NCBI RefSeq assembly: GCF_016629565.1
Contig: NZ_AP023057.1
Span: 1,364,001 to 1,428,000, forward strand
DNA: 64,000 nt
Reading direction: 5' to 3'
Source: Nitratiruptor sp. YY08-10
GTDB taxonomy: Bacteria; Campylobacterota; Campylobacteria; Campylobacterales; Nitratiruptoraceae
Position 1 is the stretch's first letter. Each line of letters begins with the position of its first letter. Under the pieces are notes generated by a model. It was not told the DNA's origin. It did no database searches and saw only the letters and a list, made by a program, of their open reading frames with translations. Positions 14,719 to 22,705 of this stretch are shown piece after piece. Position numbers and translations under genes: made by a program.

Positions 14719-15916
14719 CTTCTGCCTTTATATCTATAACTGGAGTTAATCTACAAACACCTATGAAAAATTTTCCTTCTATGCCTGCTATCTCAAAATC
14801 AGCTGCATTATCTACCCAATGCAGACACTCTTCACTGTGCCTTTCTCCTGAGTGGATTGCAGCAGAGACTGTATATTTACCAGCACCTATATTAAAAGGC
14901 ATTTTGAAGCTTATTTTATACCTTTTACCTTTTTTCAAATCAAGAAATTTATCAAAATAGTAAGTATTTGTACCAAAGATGTCTTGGGCAAATTTGTCTC
15001 TTATCAAAATACCTACTGTTTTGTTTTTTAGATCTTTTTTTGCCTTTATCACAACCTCTATAACCCCCTCTTCACCTGATGAGAGTATATCTGAATGAGA
15101 TTTTGTACCCGAAACTGCTACTTTTTCTATATACGCATCAAGTGTTCCATATGAAGAATTGTCCATTTGCTTGATATTATCTTGTGTTTTGTTAAGCTTT
15201 GCTATGAGGAAATTATACTTATTGATAACACTTTCAGGATCGCCTTCATAGACTATCTCTCCTTTGTGCAACAATATAAGCCTGTCACAAAGAAGCTTTA
15301 AAGAGTTTAGATCATGGGAGACATAGATGATACTTAGGTTTTTCTCTTTGAGTTCTTTAAGGGCTTTGGTACATTTGGCACTGAAGTGTGCATCTCCAAC
15401 AGAAAGGGCTTCATCCACGATCAAGATAGAAGGATTTGAATGGATGGCTATGGAAAATGCTAGACGCATCACCATACCGGAAGAGTATGTCTTCAGTGGC
15501 TCATCGATAAAGTCTCCCAGTTCGCTAAAGTCTATGATATCGTGTACTCTTTCATCAATTTCGGCTTTGCTTAAGCCTATGAGCATACCATTGAGATAGA
15601 TATTTTCTTTTCCGCTAAATTCGGGATTAAATCCTGTGCCAAGTTCCAGCAGTGCCGTAATGCGTCCAAATGAGCGAATCTCTCCAGACGTGGGAGATAT
15701 GACACCGGCTATCTGCTTTAGAAGCGTTGACTTGCCTGCACCATTGATACCGATGATACCAAGGGTTTCACCTTGGTGAAGGTCAAAGGAGATATCTTTG
15801 TTTGCATAAAAGAGACGGTGTTTTTTCGTTTTGAAAAAGATCTCTACAAGCCGATCGGAAGGTTTTTTGTAGAGTTTATAGATTTTTGTAAGATTTCTAA
15901 CTTCAAGAGCGTTTAT
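14708..15916 (-). CDS. wzt: O-antigen ABC exporter ATPase, Wzt type, with ATA start
   Basis: About 402 residues, usual for Wzt with a C-terminal carbohydrate-binding domain. Walker A GINGAGKS is at about 56-63, the Wzt-type signature YSSGM at 144-148, Walker B ILIVDEA at 164-170 and the H-loop SHD at 200-202; a beta-sandwich domain follows from about 250. The N-terminal 110 residues (NALEVRNLTKIYKLY) are clearly coding, yet no ATG, GTG or TTG lies in frame between the stop of the protease gene (15926) and residue 111. AAGGAG followed five bases later by ATA at 15916 is the best start. The cognate permease Wzm is not in this window. It should drive export of lipid-linked O-polysaccharide. Confidence 0.85.
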   Translation of the reverse strand: MNALEVRNLTKIYKLYKKPSDRLVEIFFKTKKHRLFYANKDISFDLHQGETLGIIGINGAGKSTLLKQIAGVISPTSGEIRSFGRITALLELGTGFNPEFSGKENIYLNGMLIGLSKAEIDERVHDIIDFSELGDFIDEPLKTYSSGMVMRLAFSIAIHSNPSILIVDEALSVGDAHFSAKCTKALKELKEKNLSIIYVSHDLNSLKLLCDRLILLHKGEIVYEGDPESVINKYNFLIAKLNKTQDNIKQMDNSSYGTLDAYIEKVAVSGTKSHSDILSSGEEGVIEVVIKAKKDLKNKTVGILIRDKFAQDIFGTNTYYFDKFLDLKKGKRYKISFKMPFNIGAGKYTVSAAIHSGERHSEECLHWVDNAADFEIAGIEGKFFIGVCRLTPVIDIKAEDDR

Positions 15917-15925
15917 GACAACTCC

Positions 15926-17755
15926 TTATACGATATGCTCAATATTTTGCAAAGCGATGACCTGATCATCGGAAACAAGATAGAGTATCCCATCTGTTTG
16001 AATTTCTTGATACTGTTTATCGGGAAGATAGACTGTATCAATCCCATCCCCTCCATCGATTGTATCGTCTCCTTGTGAGACATAGATAATGTCATTGCCT
16101 GATCCGGTTATGATGCGATTGTCCAGGGCGTTATCGTAGATGATCTCATCTGCGCCTGTAGCTACAATGTTTTCTATGGAATTTTCGGGTAAAGTGACAA
16201 CATTTTCACCTTGATAGATTTGCGCTTTAAAGGATGGATTTTGTTGGATGATATCCAAAACGCCTGCATAGATAGCATCAAAATAGGAACTTGGAATATC
16301 TTCCAAACTCATCTGCTCTTGAATCTGCTGCTTGATGTAGTTGAACGGCAAATGATCGCCAATGCTTGATAGAAACTCTCCTCCTCGAAGATCGATACAA
16401 GCCGGCTCCCGGCTATCAAGCACTAATGTATCGATCCCCCCGTCATCGACGATATGGGCAAAAGCATGCTGGTTGTACAGATCGGATATATCATAGGTTT
16501 CATTTGTTAGATTGTGTTCGGCCCGGCCATACAGGTATCGCAAAGCCAACAGATCAAAATAACCGATATTTTTTCTCCCAAGAGGTTCTGTTTCTACAGT
16601 GTATTCATAACTGCTGCCATAGTTTTGAAGGGAAATTTTTGGCAAGGCAGTCTCTGTCTGCGTATAGCTCATAATGGTATAGAGTATATTGTCAAATGTA
16701 GCAGGCATAACCGGTGTGCCTTCAAACGGGTGTTTGAGACCAAGAGCATGTCCGATCTCGTGTAAAATGACATCTTTCGGTGCAGCATTCGTATCATAGT
16801 CATTGGACAAAAAGATATCGCTTCCCACACCTGCTGTCACCATCTTGCCATCAAAAACCTCCTGTACCGTAAAACCGGCCTCGTTCTGGGAAAAAGGAGT
16901 CACTTTGGAAAATCGTATATCGCCATTGCTATCAACCTCTTCGAAACGGACACCCAAAACAGAACCAAGTTCATGAAACGCTTCCCGAACCCTTGACTGA
17001 TCGATGAGATTCAAAGGTTGCCAATGGTTTGAATAGGAAATTTCATCTTGATACTCAAAAGGCATTACCTGTGGGAAACTGTATGTGATAATATCTTCAT
17101 CGATTTTTGCTCCCTGATCGATTAGCAGGGAGCGTACTTCAAGAGGCAATGCATCATAGGAAGTTACTGATGAGTCAAAATAGTCGTTAATGGCAAAAAC
17201 AGCATCTGCAACACTCTCAGCATCATCTGTCACATGTTTGATAAAGGACTGGTATATATCAAAATCACCCAAAAAAGTAGGTGATTTTTGTGCAACATAT
17301 TTTCCTACTTCTATCTTATTTTTATAAGCCAAAGCGTGCGCTATCGTTTGCGTATCCGCCGATATAGTACCATCGGCTATTCCATCAGCCACGTAGACAA
17401 TACTTGCGATAATGTTTCCGATATTTTGGCCTTTTAAAACTGCTTCTACCCATCCGTCAATCCCTCTCGGGTCATCTTGATAGGTTTTGTCAAATAGGGA
17501 AACATAAACGGATTCGATAATAGAACGAACAACACTTGGATCATTCGTATCTACATGTGCATACCGAGGATAGATCGTGAGGTAGTCTGGATTGGAGTTT
17601 ACCACCTCCTGGGCTGCATAGATCATGTTTTGGGCCAGCTGCCCTTCATCCCATCCATTCAGAACAGCAGCTTCGTACCAGTTGTGCACTCCCTCTTTTT
17701 CAGGAGCTCTGTCAAAAAGCGCAATGTAGAGTTTTATAACCTGATCAAGATTCAT
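15926..17755 (-). CDS. Serralysin-like metalloprotease with DUF4214 module
   Basis: 609 residues. Residues 1-150 are the DUF4214 module (LYIALFDRAPEKEGVHNW; GIDGWV near 98-103). The M10-type catalytic domain has HEIGHALGLKH at 332-342 (zinc ligands His332, His336, His342 and catalytic Glu333) and the Met-turn TIMSY at about 361-365. A short RTX calcium-binding stretch (GSGNDIIYVSQGDDTIDGG) and a hydrophobic-tailed end act as the type I secretion signal. There is no Sec signal. It ends the operon that encodes its probable exporter, with 8 bases to the small gene upstream; the upstream stop codon lies in its ribosome site. It may process the other surface proteins or degrade external protein. 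Confidence 0.88.
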   Translation of the reverse strand: MNLDQVIKLYIALFDRAPEKEGVHNWYEAAVLNGWDEGQLAQNMIYAAQEVVNSNPDYLTIYPRYAHVDTNDPSVVRSIIESVYVSLFDKTYQDDPRGIDGWVEAVLKGQNIGNIIASIVYVADGIADGTISADTQTIAHALAYKNKIEVGKYVAQKSPTFLGDFDIYQSFIKHVTDDAESVADAVFAINDYFDSSVTSYDALPLEVRSLLIDQGAKIDEDIITYSFPQVMPFEYQDEISYSNHWQPLNLIDQSRVREAFHELGSVLGVRFEEVDSNGDIRFSKVTPFSQNEAGFTVQEVFDGKMVTAGVGSDIFLSNDYDTNAAPKDVILHEIGHALGLKHPFEGTPVMPATFDNILYTIMSYTQTETALPKISLQNYGSSYEYTVETEPLGRKNIGYFDLLALRYLYGRAEHNLTNETYDISDLYNQHAFAHIVDDGGIDTLVLDSREPACIDLRGGEFLSSIGDHLPFNYIKQQIQEQMSLEDIPSSYFDAIYAGVLDIIQQNPSFKAQIYQGENVVTLPENSIENIVATGADEIIYDNALDNRIITGSGNDIIYVSQGDDTIDGGDGIDTVYLPDKQYQEIQTDGILYLVSDDQVIALQNIEHIV

Positions 17756-17763
17756 GCCATTTC

Positions 17764-18177
17764 CTAAAAGTAGAGTCCCCAGGCAAAACGGACAGTACGA
17801 AGGATGAGTGAAATGAGCTTTTTGAGTTCCTGTGCACTCAATGTCGTTACAATCTGGGTAGAGCCATCTTCTATCGTGATAGTAAAGCCATCCTTCGTTG
17901 TTGTAATGTTCACAGACTCTACAAGGTGGGGAGTATTTATGCTTGGATATATCGCAGGCTCTTTTGCATCTGATTGATTTGTCGAAGGTGGTTCTTCTTC
18001 AATCTCAGGCAACGAAAATTTCGATAACTCATCCAACAGTTTTATCAAAAAAGCTCTCGTGATCCAGAGATCATACCGGGTTGGATAGTTGAGATTGACA
18101 ATGAGGCGCAGTCTGTCCTCCCGCTCGTCATAAACGGAAGTAAACTGCTTGGCAATCAGCTGCTCTTTACTCTTCAT
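17764..18177 (-). CDS. Small protein of unknown function in the type I secretion operon
   Basis: About 137 residues from ATG 18177 (MKSKEQLIAKQF), which overlaps the end of the previous gene by 11 bases. ATG 18192 or GTG 18195 behind GAGGG would add 5-6 residues. It is not a family I recognise. It has a charged N-terminal domain (VYDEREDRLRLIVNLNY), a Pro/Ser-rich linker near residue 70, and a C-terminal strand-rich segment (SVNITTTKDGFTITIEDGS) followed by a helix. There is no signal peptide and no clear membrane segment. Its place between TolC and the protease suggests a cytoplasmic helper, such as a substrate chaperone or an inhibitor of the protease before export. That is speculation. Confidence 0.7.
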   Translation of the reverse strand: MKSKEQLIAKQFTSVYDEREDRLRLIVNLNYPTRYDLWITRAFLIKLLDELSKFSLPEIEEEPPSTNQSDAKEPAIYPSINTPHLVESVNITTTKDGFTITIEDGSTQIVTTLSAQELKKLISLILRTVRFAWGLYF

Positions 18178-18382
18178 ACTTGACAGTGTCATCACCCTCT
18201 TTTGGCAAATTGGCTTTTAAAAGTGCAGAGTAGTACTCTCGTGCAGCTGTCATCACAGCGATTTGGGATTTGAGATCGGCTATCTTTTGATCCACATACT
18301 GAATGTTCATGATCTGTGCTTTTGCTGCATCGGGAAGCTCTTCGATCGCATACTCTTTGCCATCAATCGTGACTGTCGCCAT
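18167..18382 (-). CDS. Small DUF6447-like protein in the type I secretion operon
   Basis: 71 residues, starting MATVTIDGKEYAIEELPDAA, then a helix with heptad-like spacing (YVDQKIADLKSQIAVMTAA). This pattern, a short beta-hairpin then a coiled helix, matches the DUF6447-type small proteins as I remember them. The ATG at 18382 has AAGGAG 6-7 bases upstream and is preferred to GTG at 18388, which lies in the ribosome site. The start lies inside the end of the TolC gene by 20 bases. Function is unknown. Oligomerisation through the helix and a role in type I secretion are guesses from context. Confidence 0.75.
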   Translation of the reverse strand: MATVTIDGKEYAIEELPDAAKAQIMNIQYVDQKIADLKSQIAVMTAAREYYSALLKANLPKEGDDTVKYEE

Positions 18383-19661
18383 ATACACTCCTTTTTTTTA
18401 GGTAGAGAAATTGTATCATAACCACCTCATGCATATCCAGTTTGCCACCTACAGAAAGGTAGTTCACAAACTCTTGCAAAAGAGCTTTTTTATGTTTGAT
18501 CTTTTGTATCACTGCATCGTAGTAATCGTTTTGTGCTTTGTACAGATCGATAACAGAAATAAGACGGTTTTCATAGGAGAGTTTCGCTTTTTGCAAATAG
18601 ATGGCATAGCTTTGGATACTTTGGTTGTCCGCTTCAAGCAGCTTCTGATAGGACTTGATATTTGTTGCACTTTTTTCTTTTTGGATAGAAAAACTGTTTT
18701 TTCTGTCCAGATAGTCATATTTGGCTGCATTGTAAAGTTCTATCGCCTCTTTGATGGAGTTGTTGAGGGCTGCATTGAATATAGGAAGAGTGAGTTCCAA
18801 AAAGGCCCTTGAATTACCACGTCTCGTGATGGAGTCATCACTCACTGTATCGCCGTATGAGAGTGCAAGATCCAAAGAGGGATATCGCCCATATTTTCTC
18901 TTTTGCACCTCGTTTTTGGCAATCTTTGTATTGAGCGCGTAGAGCATCAATTCTGGATTGTTTGCTATATCGATGTCGGGAAGCTTGATATTGAGTACAC
19001 TATCACTAATAGCGGAAAAAGAGATTTCAGTAACTGCATCATTCGCAAGAAAAGAGAGTTTTTGAAGCTGGTTTTGCAAAGCCAGTCGAAACTGTGCCAC
19101 ATCGCTTTTTGCCTGTTCATATTTTGCGACCGCATAAAGATAGTCACTTTTAGCCGCAAGATGCAGATCCATCTTCTTTTTGATATCCCGTACCATCTTT
19201 TGGTAATTAAAGCTCTTTTTTTGCGCAAGTGCGATGAGGGAGCGAAGGGATACCACCTCTATATAGGTATTTGTGATCTCTTGTAAAAGATCGTTGGTAA
19301 AAGCCTCTTTTTGCACACTTGCATATTTTTCTTTGAGCTTGGTTTCATGGATCATCGCATAGATTTTTGGCTCATATACCGGCTGTTTCACAGAGATTGT
19401 ATAAGAGGTTACGGTAGAGTCGTAGTTGATCTTTCTAGTAGGATACTCGTAATGGTATTTGTCTTTTCCATAGCTCCCTGATGCATTTATAGAAGGAAAT
19501 AAGTTGCTATATGCTCCTTTTTTTCTATATTTGGAAGCTTTGATAGAGTGCTCAAGACTTTTTAATTTGAAATTGTGCTGCGTTGCTTTCAAGGCAACAT
19601 CTTCGAGCGTTTCAGCCCATGTAAAAGCGATGAGAAAAAGAAGCAAAAGGCTAATTCGCAT
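18363..19661 (-). CDS. TolC-family outer-membrane channel of the type I system
   Basis: 432 residues. A typical Sec signal peptide (RISLLLLFLIAFTWA) is followed by the two-fold helical repeat of outer-membrane efflux proteins, with long Lys/Gln/Glu-rich helices (EQAKSDVAQFRLALQNQLQ). TolC trimers form the outer-membrane exit tunnel that docks on HlyD. The start overlaps the HlyD gene by 11 bases and the stop overlaps the small gene by 20, showing a single operon. The C-terminal extension after GGKLD (about 22 residues) is odd, because it is encoded by the sequence that also holds the next gene's ribosome site. Confidence 0.88.
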   Translation of the reverse strand: MRISLLLLFLIAFTWAETLEDVALKATQHNFKLKSLEHSIKASKYRKKGAYSNLFPSINASGSYGKDKYHYEYPTRKINYDSTVTSYTISVKQPVYEPKIYAMIHETKLKEKYASVQKEAFTNDLLQEITNTYIEVVSLRSLIALAQKKSFNYQKMVRDIKKKMDLHLAAKSDYLYAVAKYEQAKSDVAQFRLALQNQLQKLSFLANDAVTEISFSAISDSVLNIKLPDIDIANNPELMLYALNTKIAKNEVQKRKYGRYPSLDLALSYGDTVSDDSITRRGNSRAFLELTLPIFNAALNNSIKEAIELYNAAKYDYLDRKNSFSIQKEKSATNIKSYQKLLEADNQSIQSYAIYLQKAKLSYENRLISVIDLYKAQNDYYDAVIQKIKHKKALLQEFVNYLSVGGKLDMHEVVMIQFLYLKKRSVYGDSHD

Positions 19662-20937
19662 GGAATGCTCCCTTGAGAAGCTGCTGCAACGGCGTCAAGA
19701 TATAAGAGAGAAATGTTCTTTGTCCCGCTTTGATAAAGACAGTCACAGGCATGCCCGGAACCACTTTGAAACCGTTTTCCCTAATGGCTCTCATCCCTTC
19801 GGGTGTTATTTCGATAAGAGCTTTGTAGTACTGGATTCTTGGATCTCTTGGATCTTTGATGACATCCGCCGAGACATAGATCACTTTGCCATACACAGGT
19901 TTTGCAGAAGGATCCACATAGGAAGCAAAATGGATCTCAGCCTTTTGTCCCACATGCACTTTGTCTATATCCATAGGAGATATTTTTGCTTCTACAATCA
20001 ATTTTTCATTTTTTGGAACGATATAGAGAATCGGCCTGTTTGGTAAAATCACTTCCCCGGGAGAATGTACCTGCATATCAACTACGACTCCGTTACCAGG
20101 GGCTTTGATGGAGCTTTTCTCTAACTCATCTTTGTAAATGGCTATTTTACTTTTCAAGGATGCCAGCTGCATCTCATCTTTTTTCAAGGTATCAAGAAGC
20201 TCTTTTCTGTATTCGCTGATCGTAAGTTTCATTTTGTTTTGCAGCTCTTCGATCGTCGCTTTTTTTTGCTGGATTTGTGACTGAAGCGCTTCTATTTCGC
20301 CCTGGACCTGGTTGATTTTTCGCTTCAAATCATAGATTTTTAGTTCATCAACCAAACCCTCTTTAAAGAGATTTTGCCACTTTTGAAGCTCCTGTCTGTA
20401 AGAATCAAGCAGTTTTTGTTTGTACTGAAGTGAGGTTTGATATGACTGTATTGCTTCCTTGAGTTCTTTGATCTGATATTTTAGATCATCGAGTCTATTT
20501 TGAAGATTGGTTCGTCTGTTTTGAAAGATCGTACGCTCAGCCTTTTTTATATCCTCTGAAATATCGTTTGGAAACTCGATATCTTTTTTGTTGTGAAGCT
20601 CGGCCTCTATGCGTGCTTTTTGGGCTAATAGATGCTCATAATTAGACTTGGCTTCTTGAAGACGAGATGTGAGCTGATTTGTATCGAGTTGGATGAGTGT
20701 CTGATTTTTTTGTACTGCATCCCCTTCATGGACTTCTATCTTGCTTACAATACCACCTTTTGGATGCATTACCGTCTTTTTATAGCTTTGAACAATCACT
20801 TCTCCAGGAGCATTGACAGAAAGATCGATCTTTGCTAATGCCGCCCAGAGACCGAAAAGCCCAAATATCAAAAAAATTATGATTAAACCAAAAAGCGAAA
20901 CATGTTTATGGGTTAGTTTTTGATTGAGATCTTCCAT
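19651..20937 (-). CDS. HlyD/PrtE-family membrane fusion protein
   Basis: 428 residues. A cytoplasmic start is followed by one membrane helix at about 14-36 (LFGLIIIFLIFGLFGLWAAL), a lipoyl-like half motif with VNAPGEVIVQSYKKTV, a long coiled-coil hairpin at about 90-260, the second lipoyl half (SIKAPGNGVVVDMQVHSPGE) and a beta-barrel with PVTVFIKAGQRT near the end. This is the periplasmic adaptor linking the ABC transporter to TolC. It starts with TAATG coupling to the ABC gene. Length and order are those of PrtDEF-type secretion systems. Confidence 0.92.
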   Translation of the reverse strand: MEDLNQKLTHKHVSLFGLIIIFLIFGLFGLWAALAKIDLSVNAPGEVIVQSYKKTVMHPKGGIVSKIEVHEGDAVQKNQTLIQLDTNQLTSRLQEAKSNYEHLLAQKARIEAELHNKKDIEFPNDISEDIKKAERTIFQNRRTNLQNRLDDLKYQIKELKEAIQSYQTSLQYKQKLLDSYRQELQKWQNLFKEGLVDELKIYDLKRKINQVQGEIEALQSQIQQKKATIEELQNKMKLTISEYRKELLDTLKKDEMQLASLKSKIAIYKDELEKSSIKAPGNGVVVDMQVHSPGEVILPNRPILYIVPKNEKLIVEAKISPMDIDKVHVGQKAEIHFASYVDPSAKPVYGKVIYVSADVIKDPRDPRIQYYKALIEITPEGMRAIRENGFKVVPGMPVTVFIKAGQRTFLSYILTPLQQLLKGAFHAN

Positions 20938-22646
20938 TATTTTCGGCCTTTTTGATTGAGTTTGGCGAATACCTCATTTTTCGGTCCATACATTGCAAGC
21001 ATACCGTCACGAAGCAGCGCAATTTTGTCTGCAAGATTGAGTAGAGGAATTTTGTGGGTGATAAATATAACCGTAGTTCCTTTTTCCTTAAGAGTCATCA
21101 ATGCTTGCATTAGTGCCTTTTCTCCGGCATCATCCAGATTGGAGTTTGGCTCATCCAAAATTACCAGTTTGGGATCTCCAAAAATTGCACGGGCTAGCCC
21201 TATACGCTGTCTTTGTCCACCTGAAAGTGTTGCACCGCCTGGACCTATTTTTGTATTGTATCCATCCGGCATTTTCAAAATCATCTCATGCACACCTGCC
21301 ATCTGTGCCGCTTCAATGATTTTTGCATCATCTGCATCAGTAAATCGTGCGATATTTTCGGCAATCGTTCCTTCAAACAGTTCGATATCTTGGGGAAGAT
21401 AGCCGATATATTTTCCAAGAGTGTCTCTATCATACTGACTCATCTCGGCTCCATCAAGTCTCACCTCGCCGGCTGCCACTTTCCAAACACCTAGCATCGT
21501 TTTTGCAAGGCTCGATTTTCCAGCGCCGCTTGGCCCAATGACACCCACCATTTCACCCGCGTTGATATGCAAGGATACATTTTTCAAAACAGGCTGTTTG
21601 CTCAGTGGTGGTATAGTCACAACATTGACCAGCGTAACATTACCTTTTGGCTCAGGCAGTTCTATTTTTTTGGGTGTCTCTTCAAATTCGTTCAAAAGTT
21701 CATTGAGTTTTTTATAGGACGTTTTGGCTGCAGTAAAGCTCTTCCAGGTAGCAACCATTTGAGATATGGGAGCAAGTGCCCGGCCAAGAAGAACAGCTCC
21801 GGCGATGATCATCCCGGGACTGATATGCCCAGAAATTGCCAATAGCGCCCCTACCCCATACATTAGTGAAGAGGACATCATACGAAAAGATTTGGAAAGA
21901 TTTGTATAAAGAGCTGATTTTGCATTGGCTTCTGTATGGGTAGAGATAAAATGGTAATACTCTTTCATCCACCGTTTGAAAAGGGGCTTACGCATCCCCA
22001 TCGCTTCAACTACTTCTGCATTTTGCAGCTGGTTTGTCAAGTGTTGCTGGGCTTTTTTTTGCGCTCTGATCGACTCTTGCAATCCCTTTTTTGTTACTTT
22101 GTCATTAACTACTGTAAACAAAATAATAATCAGCGTTGCTATGACACCATAAATGCCATAGATCGGATCGAAGGCAAACATGATCCCAAGATAGATGGGA
22201 AACCAGGGTGCGTCGAAGAAGGAGAGAAGTCCGGGACCATGCAAAAAGTTTTTAATGGTGTTGAGATCGTTGATAGGCTCTGCTGTTCCTTTACCGGGGT
22301 ATTTGAGCGCCATCTCAAAGGCTGCATGATAGACACGCTGGTTCATCGCAGCATCCAACTTGTTCGAGACTATAATCATAATCTTGTTTCGAACATACTC
22401 CAAAAGTCCCATTGCAATAAAAAACATGATGATAACGGCAGTTACCACCATCAAGGTATCCAGACTTTTAGCGGGCATAACGATATCGTAGACTGCAAGC
22501 ATGTAGATAGGTGCCGCCAATACCAAAATATTTATAAAAAAGCTGAAAATTCCAACTTGGATGAATATAGAGCGGAATTTTGACAGAACTTTTCGTATTT
22601 CGTCACGAGGCTCTTTTTTCGTAGAAGAGACGTTGATTTGTTGCAA
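20937..22646 (-). CDS. Type I secretion ABC transporter, PrtD family
   Basis: 569 residues from TTG 22646, which has AAGGA nine bases upstream. The longer frame back to 22835 would add 63 unlike residues and overlap the divergent glycosyltransferase, so it is rejected. The membrane domain (starting IQVGIFSFFINILVLAAPIYML) lacks the C39-like leader domain of HlyB, which marks the PrtD/AprD type used for proteases, lipases and S-layer proteins. The ATPase half has Walker A GPSGAGKS, signature LSGGQRQRIG, Walker B LVILDEP and a SH-like ITHK switch. It is the first gene of the operon and drives export of C-terminally tagged RTX proteins, most likely the four DUF4214 proteins. Confidence 0.92.
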   Translation of the reverse strand: MQQINVSSTKKEPRDEIRKVLSKFRSIFIQVGIFSFFINILVLAAPIYMLAVYDIVMPAKSLDTLMVVTAVIIMFFIAMGLLEYVRNKIMIIVSNKLDAAMNQRVYHAAFEMALKYPGKGTAEPINDLNTIKNFLHGPGLLSFFDAPWFPIYLGIMFAFDPIYGIYGVIATLIIILFTVVNDKVTKKGLQESIRAQKKAQQHLTNQLQNAEVVEAMGMRKPLFKRWMKEYYHFISTHTEANAKSALYTNLSKSFRMMSSSLMYGVGALLAISGHISPGMIIAGAVLLGRALAPISQMVATWKSFTAAKTSYKKLNELLNEFEETPKKIELPEPKGNVTLVNVVTIPPLSKQPVLKNVSLHINAGEMVGVIGPSGAGKSSLAKTMLGVWKVAAGEVRLDGAEMSQYDRDTLGKYIGYLPQDIELFEGTIAENIARFTDADDAKIIEAAQMAGVHEMILKMPDGYNTKIGPGGATLSGGQRQRIGLARAIFGDPKLVILDEPNSNLDDAGEKALMQALMTLKEKGTTVIFITHKIPLLNLADKIALLRDGMLAMYGPKNEVFAKLNQKGRK

Positions 22647-22670
22647 TTTGTGTGTCCTTGGAAAATTTTT

Positions 22671-22680
22671 TGATATTATA
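22671..22680. promoter_or_regulatory. Face-to-face -10 boxes for the secretion operon and the glycosyltransferase
   Basis: The 10-base block TGATATTATA reads as extended -10 TGATATTAT on the plus strand. On the minus strand it lies within TGCTATAAT, again an extended -10. Both would start about 20-25 bases before their genes (TTG 22646, ATG 22706). Polymerase could not occupy both at once, so the two operons may be expressed in competition. Confidence 0.45.
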
Positions 22681-22705
22681 GCACCAAAACCTATGAGAAA
22701 AGTTA

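Noticed and set aside
14708-15586. wzt as a truncated pseudogene starting at ATG 15586
   Set aside because: The upstream 330 bases encode an intact Wzt N-terminus with Walker A in the same frame, so the gene is whole and only the start codon is unusual.
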